Origin: Owenia fusiformis
Taxonomy: Eukaryota > Annelida > Polychaeta > Sabellida > Oweniidae
DNA: 60,000 nucleotides
Assembly: GCA_903813345.2 (NCBI GenBank)
Contig: CAIIXF020000012.1
Location: 12,756,932-12,816,931 of the forward strand
Reading direction: 5' to 3'
Shown here: positions 36,901 to 48,900 of the stretch, piece after piece
Position numbering within the stretch: the stretch's first letter is position 1
How the letters are laid out: the number at the start of each line of letters is the position of its first letter
Position numbers and translations under genes: made by a program
Notes under the pieces: model-generated
What the model was told of the DNA's origin: nothing
Seen by the model: only the letters and a program-made list of their open reading frames with translations
Database searches by the model: none

Positions 36901-39900
36901 CGGGCACTTTTCAAGATTTTTTCAAATAAAACGTGGATGTCGTCAGGGAGATAGTTTGTCTTGCTACATGTTCATTCTTGCCTTAGAACCACTCTGTAAC
37001 AAATTGAAATACGCCAGAGATATTCAAGGTTTGAAAATGTTTGACAAAAATATTAAAGTCGGTATGTACGCTGATGATACATTCGTGGTTCTCGATGGTT
37101 CAGAAAAATCCTTGGAAAGCTGCTTGCAAATTTTTAATTTATTCTATGAGGCATCTGGTCTAAAGCTTAATGTTGAAAAGACTTCCGTAATATGGTTAGG
37201 AACAAAATGTAATTCGGACGAAAGATTATTGAAAAACATTCCTCTGAATTGGGAAACCACTTTTAAATTACTCGGCATTCACTTTAATAATGACCTTAAG
37301 AACATTGAACGAGACAATCTTGTGACTAAATTTATAGAAATGCAAACAGTGATAAATCGCTATAAGAGAAGAAATTTGTCCCTGATAGGAAAAATAACGG
37401 TAATAAAGTCGTTTGCTCTGCCAAAAATAGTACATATAATGAAAATTCTGCCAAAAATTTCAATTGAATATCATAAACGATTAAAACATCTATTTACTAC
37501 ATACCTGTGGAATTCTAATGTGTCAAAGGTGAATTTTCATCAAGTTTGTCAAGACTACAAAGATGGTGGTCTAAGAATGATCGATCCCCAAACCTTCGAG
37601 CAATCTCAGAAATTAACCTGGCTTCAGAAATTGATCAGACATGGCACATGGCAATTCGCAGCGCAAGGTATAATCGGTATAGAAGATGCGACAGAACTGT
37701 TTGCATATGATGTAAAATCACTTCAAAAATTAGAGGCTAAAATTGAAAATACTTTTTGGAAAGGGATAATCAATATATTTCGCGCATACACATCTATTAA
37801 AGAAGCCGAAATTGAATGCAATATAGAATCATATGCTGAAAATATAATCTGCAACACATGGTTAAGATATAGCAAAAATGAGAATGTGAACAAAATCATA
37901 AAAAATACAAAGCAGAAAGGCTTAATCATTCTAAAAGACATGTATCACGAATCGAAAAGAATTTTGAGACTAAATGAATTTATGGACCGTTTTAACACAA
38001 AAATAAACTTTTTGGATTTTTTAAGTTTGAAAAACACAATTCCTGAAAAATGGAAAAAAATAATATCTGAAAACAATAAACCACCTGAATACTATTCTGA
38101 ATATAAAAAACATGTGTTGAAATTCATGGAAAAGAAAAAAATTGGTAAAATAATTTATTGGGAATTAATTAAAAACCTTGATTACAACGATAACTATGTG
38201 AATAAATGGAACGGTGATTTGGACATTAATATTGAAGATCACGAATGGAAAAACATTAATAAAATTAATAGAATAAGTAACTATGAACCTAAATTAGCAT
38301 CTTTCAATTATAAAGTAATACACAGATTTCTACCAACAAATAAATACTTAAAGATGTGTGGTATTAAGGAATACGATAAATGCTGTTTTTGCAGTAGACA
38401 CATAGAGACCCTGGTGCACCTGTTTTTAACGTGCGAGGTTGTTGAAATGGTAATTCAAGATATCAAAAAGTGGCTTCCTAAAAAGCTTTCTGATTTATGT
38501 GACAAAACTGCAATCACTTTAGGACCAGTAATTATAAATAGTGAAACAATATTGATAAATACAATTTTATCCATATACAGGAGATATATATATATTATGT
38601 AAATGTCTAAAGGTGCGTCCAACCTTTCTGGGACTGAAGAGAAACATAGAAGAATATTATTTAATAGATGTAAAAGTAGGAAGGGGGGATAAATGGGAGG
38701 ATATTGAACATATATTGTAATTACATGTACTACAAGTTTATACTGCTTCATGCTTTCCATGTTGTATACTTTTCATATTATTGTAATGCTTAATGTTTAG
38801 GGAAACGTCAAACACGTCTGTGTTAGGCTTTGCTTGCAGAGTTCAATTTTTAGAAGCAGATGTATGTGTGATACCCTCTTACCCACCGACATTATTGTAA
38901 AATGAGTAAACTTAAATATGTATTGAATGTACTGCTTGAACTGAAATAAAAATTCATTAAAAAAAAAAGATATGTGTCAAAATCATATTCGCAATAGTTA
39001 CTGAATCTAATGAATGTACCTATTTTCTTGTGACAGTTATATAAGCATAATTTGACTACATTATAGAAGAACGGAACATACCTCCCTGGCTTGTGCGCAC
39101 AAAACATTGTCGTCGTATTGACTCGTTTATCAAGATCATCTGGAAGTTTACACCTTTGTTTCTTAATTCGTATCTCAATTAAGACGCTGGAAAATGCAGC
39201 GTATTCGGTTTTTCCCCATCCGGTGGCCCGACAAAGCTTGCCATCTATGTGACTTATATCCCGAGTGGAAAGTGCAATTGCCATTGTCCATTTATTAAAC
39301 GATAGGGGATCATCTAATACTAGGATTGCAATGTCATTGTTGAGGGTTTGGCTATCGTATTCTGGATGTACGATTATGTTGGATCCGATTATTGTTCGTA
39401 ATTGCTCTTTGTGGGACTCGTCTTCAAAGAGGTCACGCCTCCCAGTGTGAAGAGTCAAGTTGTTAAATTTAGTCACCGTGCCTATGTAAAATGTTACGCA
39501 ATGAGCGGCTGTCAATATATGTCTGCGACTTATAATCGACCCACCACAATGAGCAACTTTTGTATCTTTCAAAGAAATTTCTGTTGGATGAATATAGACC
39601 ATCCATCCTCCTTTGTTGCGACCTCGTGTCGGAAATTCAGGCTTCGGCCTTCCACCCACCCCACCTATAGACAAAAAAACAAACAAATACGGTTGGATGA
39701 AGTATGAACAAGAAACAAAACGTATGTATATATTATCATATTTCATATTTTTTAGCGATTTTCATCTAGTGTACTACAAAATAATCGTGAGGGATTACGT
39801 CAATCCCATTCGTTCAGGTCGCACCATGTCGGTTTTCACACGTATTTCAAAATGGTTCAAAATTACAAGTCACGAGCACGTTCATTAAGTGCGAAAATTG

Positions 39901-42900
39901 ACCGTAGATTGGTGCAGCTACTTTCATTCCCTTCACGCACATTTTAAAACCAGTTCATCAACGTTTTAAAGAACGCGGTGACAACTGGTTTGGTGTGATA
40001 GCTATTTTTGCTAACTCGTTCATAAACAGTTTTTAATGCGTCTCTCTTGTCTTTGTTCCGTCTGCAAAACGTTGCTATCATGTTTAGATTGGGTAAAATT
40101 GCTCGTTCATCTCATCTACAAATTGCATCCGAGCAATTCAATTACGTCCTTAATCAGTCCAAACCCGATGGCAATTTCTACCTCGTTCTAAATATGCTCC
40201 AATATTTTATTGAAGTTCATCCCGTTCTAAAAATGTGAACATCGCGTCCCTAACCCGTGCAGAACGTATTTGTGGTACCGTATTTATATTCCCTTAAACC
40301 ACAAAGATAACACAATAAAAAAGAATTGTGTTATTCTATTTTTATGAATAGCCAGCTATAACAAAGAGGAGTGTATTTCTAATGTTTCTAACCCCCCTAT
40401 CACACCAAACTAGTTCTTACCCGTTCTTGCAAGTCCTACGAAAACGTCGTAAAACGGGCTCAATCTTGATGTGGACGGGAAATATGTCTAAAATAATTAG
40501 CTACTTCGTTCATAAACAGTCTTAGATACGTCCATCTCATTTGCAGTTCGTTCAGGTCGCACCACGTCGGTGTGCAACGTCGAATAACGCGCGTCCCTTA
40601 GTCTAGAAGGTCATCATGACTTGATTACAGAACGGTATGGTCGCCATCGAATATTGAATCATTTCAAAATTCTAAAATCACCTCCCCGTCTGAGAAAGTT
40701 CATGAAGTTCGTAAATGGACCTTAGAAAGTTGCAGCTACGTTCATTCCGTTCGCACCCAGTTTAAACCAAGAAGTGAAGAACGCAGTGGCAACTTGTTTG
40801 GTGTGATAGCTATATTTTTGCCAACTCGTTCATAAGCAGTCTTTAATACGTTTTTGGTCAGTTTAAACCCGTTTGCAATTAGTTCTACCTCGTTCTCAAT
40901 ACGTCCTCAGACAGTTCAACTCGTTGTAAAAACGTCCCTAGTAGGATTGAAGTACGACGGTTCCGTTCGTAGTACATCCAGCTCGTCGTTAGTACGTTGT
41001 CACTTGTTCTAATTATAGAACGTGACAACCACGAGAACATTTGGAGCATGTTCTAAGTTCTAGAGGACCTACCCGTCCGAGTACGTTCAATGAAGTTTGT
41101 AAATAGACCCCAAACAGTTCTAAGTACGTCCAGTTCGTTCGCACACAGTTGAAGCCCGTTTTCGAGAACGTAGTGAGAACTAGTTTGGTGTGATAGTAGG
41201 GTTTAGAATGTATACACTTGGGATTAGCTACCCAAAACCAATATACAGGTAGCACAAATGACGAATGACTGTCAAATTCAGTGCACTAAAAGCTGACCTA
41301 ATAATACCCTATTCACTCTTTCAACAGTTGAATAGTAACACCCCAGTCACATTTCCTACGGCGACCTTGCGGTCTATCATTTCTGCGGCCAGTAACATTT
41401 CTACGCTCGCCGTGGAATTTCTGCGCTCTCATACTTTTGCAGTCACATTTCCCACGGCAGCCGCACGATGAATTTTAAATTTCTGTTGATAAATAATATT
41501 TTATTCATTTTATTTACATCGGGACAATTTATAAATGTTATTCATAGTGCTAGGATGTAATATCAAATGAAAAGTGATCGTGGAACATTGACAAATAATG
41601 ATTCAGTCTTGTTGAGCCAGTTGATTGGGGTAACCCAGTCACATTTGTCGCACGGCGGCCGCAAGTCGACCGCAGATCAATTAAATCGGTGAATTTCTGC
41701 GGCGAGCGTAGAAAAACTACGCTCGCCTTGCGGCCTCCGTACGGCGTATGCAGATTTTTACAGGCCGCAGGGAAGGCGTAGAAATCATAACTCGGAGTTA
41801 TAATATTTGTTCATTTCTGAGGTTCCCGTAGAAATCAACTGGCTCAACAAGATTGAATCATTATTTGTCAATGTTTCACGATCACTTTTCATTTGATATT
41901 ACATCCTAGCACTATGAATAACATTTATAAATTGTCTTGATGTAAATAAAATGAAAAAAGTATTATTTACTGACAGAAAGGAGGAGGGAAGTTAGCGCAA
42001 CAGATTTTGGACAGTCATATGTTGGATTTTGGCCATTTTCTGAGGATTTAAACAAGTGCATATGTTAGGCCAATGTATTACCTCCAGGAAAATCACTTCT
42101 AGAGATGATACAATAATTTCGACTTTGAGACAGGGTAGATGCAAACAACCAACCAACATGTTTTTCTGAAATGTTTTCCTAATTTTTGACCCCTTCCATC
42201 CCTGCTTTTTTAATTTTTCTTGCATCAATATGTTGCATTTTGACACATAATTAACCACTTTAAAGGAATAAGTGATTCCTTCAGGGGTTTTAAAGATACC
42301 CATTATGGGTGACCAAACTTAGCTGAAAGCAATGATTTTTCCTATGGGAAAATAACATGGGAAATATTGTTTTCAACTTTATCTAAAAGGAATCATTTAT
42401 TCCTTTTAAGAGATTAAATGTGTGTCAAAATGCAACATATTGATACAAGAAAAATTAAGAAAACAAGGATGGAAGGGGTTGAAAATCAGGAAAACATTTC
42501 AGAAAAAAAACATGTGGGTGGGTTGTTTGTATCTACCCTGTCTCAAAATCGAAATTATTTTATCATCTCTAGAAATGATTTTCCTGGAGGTAATGCATTC
42601 GCCTAACATATGCACCTGTTTAAATCCCCAGGAAATGGCCAAAATCAAACATATGACTGCTCAAAATCTGTTGCGCTAACTTCCCTCCTCCTTTAAAATT
42701 CACCGTGCGGCTGCCGTGGGAAATGTGACTGCAAAAGTATGAGAGCGCAGAAATTCCACGGCGAGCGTAGAAATGTTACTGGCCGAAGAAATGATAGGCC
42801 GCACGGCGGCCGCAGGAAATGTAACGCGGTGTAAGAACTGGATGTTAGTATTTTGAAACCAATCATACTTGATCTGTACTGTTTTCGGCATGACAGAACA

Positions 42901-45900
42901 AAACACAGTAAAACAGAACTTGATGTAACATGGTGACACTTAACACTACAGGCCAAAGTACACTTGAACACTTTCGAACGTGGTACGAATGGACACAGCA
43001 CACTAAAACTCAACACAAAACAATAAAAAAGGCAAACTAAGGGCAACTGAACACACCATAACACAAGAAAGTTCAACGATACAAAACTCTAAGTACAGCT
43101 GACACTAAAATAATGTCATAAAAAGGCATCATATGCACTAGAATATTCATGAAATAAAAATATTTTAAACGTATTGAGAACATACTAACGGACCAATCAC
43201 TAAACGGAAAAATAGGGTAACAGACGTTAAACCTTATCAATAAGTCTATTGACGTTGCTGCATTTCGATACTGGGTGAGGATTGAGTAGCACCGTTAAGC
43301 CTTTTTGAAATCTGTTTATTATTGGTGATGGTCTTGTTAAGGTGGCTGTTACTACCTCTCTGAAAATTCCGAATTTCTAGCCTCAAGCATAAATAATATG
43401 GGATGTATTGCTATAAAAAAGCTAGTTTGTGCAATGGTTGTTGGTTCTTGTCCCGTGACTGACCACTTTTTGTTGCTTTACTGTATTTGAACGCACTCAC
43501 CAAGTCTTTCAATAAGTTCGCGGAAATGCTCTCATTTCAAAGGTTTTTAATATCGTTTCATAAAAGGTCCATGTGCAGTATGGCAAGTAATTTTAGACGG
43601 TCATATCTTTCACCATTGATACTTTCTGGCCATAAATACAATGTGCTTTCTTTCAAGTGGAGTTCCTATTATAGTAATATATCAATCCAACTCTCATGGA
43701 TTAGGATCCCACATTAACAATTTTTTCAAAATGTTAGGCTCATTTTCTAAAATAAGGATCCTGTTTTTCCTCAATAACGCAAATGCGAGTAGGTAGTTAC
43801 CAGTTTCACCAACAGGTGGCTCGCTCGGATCAGATGGCATGGGGGGTATAGTAGAAAGTTCCCTTCAACTTAAATTACATCTGTTTTCATATAGCCCTTA
43901 TGTAGCGAATAGTTATGCAAATTTAAGTATGTCCAGTAAAAGAAAATGTTATATGTCCAATACAAGAAAAGATATTTCACTTTTTGTGATTTTGTAATAT
44001 GGGGTCTATGGGGAATCAACCCGAACTAGAAGTGACATTTTCAAAGTAGATTAAACTTTCAAAGTTGATAAACAATTTTCGAAACCATATTTTTAGATGT
44101 ATTTTTACATGTAGATTTCAAATATGACATCACTTTGACTGAATTTTGAATATAACAGGATCTTAAGAGGTTCTGGACAAATCATTTGATTCTGGACTTG
44201 TCATATTTTTTTTCAACGAAATCACATCCAAGGGTTGAATTTTTATTAGCTATTTAGAGAGTGAGTCCTGCCTAGTATTAATTTCAATAAAAAAGTTAAA
44301 ATAGAACCCTATTTGAGAGTCAATCTAATACTTACATTACATTGATAAATTAAGGCAAATCCTGAAATATTTTTAAAGTGCATTTTTTTATGAAATATTA
44401 TCCAGCAAGTATTTAAATGAAACGGTCTTATTTAAATACAAATCATAACATGATGATATTTTTCATGAAACATTTTTCAATGAAATTCAATTGAAGGGTC
44501 AAGATAAAACGAGCTAATTTAGGTGAAAACCCTTACATGATGATGTGTTTTCATAACTTCTTTCATAAAATTCCATCAAGGGGTGAAGATAAAATGATCG
44601 AATTTAAGTGATTTAAGGATCACGAGAATATGTTTTCTTTGATATTTTCTATGAAATCCCATCCAATGGTCAAGGTAAAATTTTGATTTTGATTTTGATT
44701 TGGTCACGTGTTCGAAAGATCCATATAAGGCCCATAGAACCATATAGGAACGTCATTTTGAATGTCATGTGATAGATCCATATAAGGCTTTTAGAACCAT
44801 TTATGGAAATATGAGGGGAAGCCCCTGACACCTGTCTCACGATTTTTATGCACTTCATTATTGTACCGAAGTTTGCCGATTCGATTCGTCGTATTTCGGA
44901 ATCCTGGTGACAATTTTATACTCCATTGGAGTATTTTTGACCTACTTCTTATGACGGAAATCCCCGAACCTTGTTCGGATTAATCCGGATTTTCTGACCT
45001 ACTTTATCTACCGAGATTTCACGAGTTAACATTCGTCTCATTCCGGAATCCTGGTGACAATTTTATACTCCATTGGAGTATTTTTGATCTACTTTTTCTG
45101 GATTTTGCCCTACTTATTATATCTTGACAACAAGCAAATCAAAAAGTTCGACATGAACGGGTCTCGATCAACTAACCTAGACAATGGAAGCCAGGCACGC
45201 TAACCATGAGGCCAACGAGCTATCGATATGAAAGAACAAAAGTATTATATATTTATACCGAGCGCCAATTCAAAATGATCCTCACTTTTGTCTCCACTTA
45301 AATACGTTATACTTAAATAAGTTGTATCCAGAATAGTAGAACGCCTATGGCGCTAGTGAATAACCAAGTCCCAGGTGAGTGGTTCGTATCCCTCCGTGAT
45401 ATACTATTTTTGTTTTATTAAATACGACAGAAAGGAGCAAGGTGTAGGTTGAAAACAAGACGTTAGTTTGTTTCAAAACAGTTTGGAAACATTAATCTCT
45501 GATAATTTAAGGTTTTCCACTCCTGAAGGGCCTCTAGATCTATGAAATTCAATAATCCACTCAGTAAAAATAAGATTTCTCTGCAACCTGGTGTCCAATC
45601 AAGATCATTCAAATATATATGTGTTCCTGACACTTTTGGGCGTCCGGGAATATTATTGCTTGTGAAAACTATTTACAAAAGTGTTCCAGAGACCCTTATC
45701 TACTTGGCTAAGGTTTTATTTGAAGATACATTGCCTTATTAAGCAGGTAGAGGGGCATACAGAACACAGAAGCAAATGCTATGTTGAAAATTTTCTATAT
45801 TTCAATTTGAACCTGTGTTTACATGTCACGTAGGCCAGTGTTTTATATGGGGATTATATGTACTTTCCTTGTATACATGAACGTAAATCATTACATGAAA

Positions 45901-48900
45901 TCTGCATTCTTCTGGGTTTAAGGTACAGCTGGAAAGTAACATTTTGGTAAAAAATTGCTATACCTGCACATGTTATTTTCTGGTACAAAATAAAGTATGA
46001 AGCCATGTGTCAATTTCCTTGCTTTTTTCAGGAAAGTATCATTACATTGTCTTCTTTTAAAATATCTGGTAGGCGTTCAATGGGAACTCCAGGAAATTCT
46101 GATATTTCACACTTTCTATTTTTCCAAATTTTCTTTCAAAGTTTCCAGACAACACAGGAGCTACCATTGACCTGTTTCCAGATATTCTAAAAGAAGATAG
46201 TGTAATGATACTTTCCTGAAAAAAGCAAGGAAATACACATATGCCTTCATACTTAATTTTGTACCAGAAAATAACATGTGCAGCTATAGCAATTTTTTAC
46301 CAAAATGTTACTTTCCAGTTGAACCTTAATCTGGGTTTGTATTGTCTTATTGGGGCTTTTCGACTTTAAAACAAACCCTACCTAAATGGATTGTGTCTCG
46401 GGAACGGTTTTGTAAATAGTTATTATAAACAATTCTGAAAGAATATCACATATTTTTGTCTTCCCGACTTCAGTCATGAATTACGTCAATTTCTCGTGCA
46501 AACATTGGGTAGACGTTGTCATAACCGGATGCCCGCGAACGTGTCAGGAACATATAGATACTCGAATGATGTTGATTGAACATCAGGGTGCAGAGAAATC
46601 GTAATTTTACTGAGTGGCTTCACGAAAAAATAAGCAGCACTTTAGGCCACCTAAATACAACTCGTCAGTTGTATCCAGTTGGAATCCCAGCGTAATGTTT
46701 TTAATTATATGGTTGTGCTTTGATTTTACGCTGAAAACATTTATAACTACGTCAACTTTATATTAAAACATTTATTATCTTTTCAGTTGTATTAAAATGT
46801 AAAATATGATATATGTCAGCTTATTGCTTTCTGGAGAACAATCAAGGTTTAAATTTGGTACAATGAATCGGACACTCATGTAAATCGACATGGTTATAAC
46901 ATTGAACTCAATGCAGTAAATTAGTTATTTCTATGAATCACAGCGGGATTGGTTTCATTTTATATGATTGCCAACTCTGGCGTTTTTTTTGTAAATGCTT
47001 TTGACCGCTGTAAATGTGAAACTGATACAGTATTATTCAATTGTTTTATGTCTTGGTCACATTTGCTCCGATTTTCACTACGGCGCTCGGCCGATTGAGT
47101 ATTGTGTTCAGAAATGTATTCAATTTTGAACAAAATACTCGCAGCAAATGTGATCCAGGCATTACGCAGCGGTATTTCGAACATACTATTGTTGCTTAAC
47201 CACGACCTAGCCAATTTTAAAATCATACTCCTTATTTAAATCCAAGTAAACGATCAATTTCTAGGTATTTGGCGTTTGATGATACTATGGCCCTTGGCGA
47301 ATTATGATTAGATGAACCGAGGTCAACATTAATGTTTCTTGTACAAGGTCATCCCAAGGTCAAAGATAAATATTTAGGTATTTTACGTTTCAAGACCTTT
47401 GGACAAATTCGATTCAACGATGTATTAAAGTTAAAATGTATACAGAGATAAAATAGGTTATCTCCTATCGTTTCCTTGTGTATACGTTTATGTCTCTGCG
47501 TAATAACGCAGATGCGAGCAGGTAGTTACCAATCTCACCAGAAGGTGCTCGTTCGGGTCAGATAGCATGGCGGGTATGGTAGAAAGTTCCCTTTAACTTA
47601 AAGTACATCTGTTTTCGTGGTTCAATTTTCATATCACCCTTAAATGTATCTAATAGCAATGCAAATTAAAATATGCCCAGTGAACGAAAATGCAATACAA
47701 GAATAGATATTTCACTTTTTGTGATTTTGTAACAATGGGGTTATTTTTTGTATATGTAACATGGTCATTTTCACATTTTATATTATTACTGTTCATATTA
47801 ATCAATCCCTATTCATCTCAATATAACAGGTCCCTAAGTAGGTTGTTTGCAGTTTTACTCTTTTAATACCATGTTCACTTTTCACCTTTTATTGAAACCA
47901 GTTATTCAACTATGCAAACTGTGTCAGTTTTATATATCTATTGTTCCCCTATATGGTCTTTCTCACTCACATGTAGCTGAGTTTGCATTGGGTGTTGGCT
48001 TGTCAGTAGTTGTTGTAAGAGTTCATGTTGTACATTACAGAGCATTGTATTTTAAACATTGAAGTTTGAAATGTACTATTTTATATATATTTTAATTTGA
48101 AGTTCGAGTTATTTTATTGCCACCCACGGGCCTTCCACACGCCCATTTACATATAACGCTTTGAAACAACTTTAAAAAGTGAGCAATGTCAGTGTTGTGA
48201 TAATAGAGAATTTTCGTTATAAGTTGTTTCAAAAACGTATACGTATACTTATAGTTTAAAGGGTCTTGTCGAACTAAAATCAATTCAAATTGATTTTCAT
48301 AATCTGTACCAAGTGGGGCATAACTATTCCCGATATAGTCAAGCTCCATCATCAACTAGGGACTGTGAATACAATGTCCTTTGCTAGTGTCAATTATGAA
48401 CACGATAAACTAAATGCTAGTTGACGGGTCCTTGTAGTGTACGATAAACAAGACCCTTTAAAGTGAATCACTACACGAACGAGTCGATCATTTCAAAGTT
48501 CTCATGAAATTATAAGGTCAATTTTTAAGTTTTTACGTATAAAAGGGCCTTTATACGCAGATTATAAACTTACAGAGTTGGATCTCCGCATAGTATATGT
48601 GTGGACCTACTGACCAGAATGGCTTATTAAAATTAATCGGCTGAATAGGCATAGTATCCAATCAAATAGCTCGACTCATTCATTAGCTGAACTAATTCTC
48701 CCTTCGTTATTTCTACAAGGTGATTCAAAACGATCATCTACAAAAAATATATTTGAGAGTAGATAAATCTGTAAAACCCGTGTGCTATATCAGCCTATTT
48801 GATTCTAGAAAACACATATGACACAACTAAACATGCTTTACATCAAGGGGGTACGGATGGTATGCCATTGGCCCTTTTTATTACCGTCCTAGGAGATATT

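Larger units (their letters stand above)
41334..42830. repeat. Outer inverted repeat enclosing two foldback elements
   Basis: Outer arms 41334-41473 and 42697-42830 are reverse complements and relatively GC-rich (shared CCACGGCGAGCGTAGAAATG). Between them lie two independent hairpin elements listed separately. Arms of this length with a partitioned interior suggest successive insertion of one foldback into another. Confidence 0.8.

Noticed and set aside
25595-39664. Joining the VWA gene and the protease into one factor-B-like gene
   Set aside because: They are on opposite strands, each has its own signal peptide candidate, and the protease has its own poly(A) signal. Only an assembly inversion could join them, and nothing in the sequence shows one.
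41992-42679. Pair of similar open frames on opposite strands (103 and 85 codons)
   Set aside because: They are the two arms of one foldback element read outward. The similarity reflects the inverted repeat, not a gene family.
42693-43076. 127-codon minus-strand frame rich in Cys, Phe and Leu
   Set aside because: About 140 bp of it lies in the outer inverted repeat, and the rest has no recognisable domain or splice support.
46960-47226. 88-codon minus-strand frame inside the large inverted structure as a possible transposase
   Set aside because: It contains no catalytic DDE or HTH-like pattern, is too short, and has no homologous frame in the arms.
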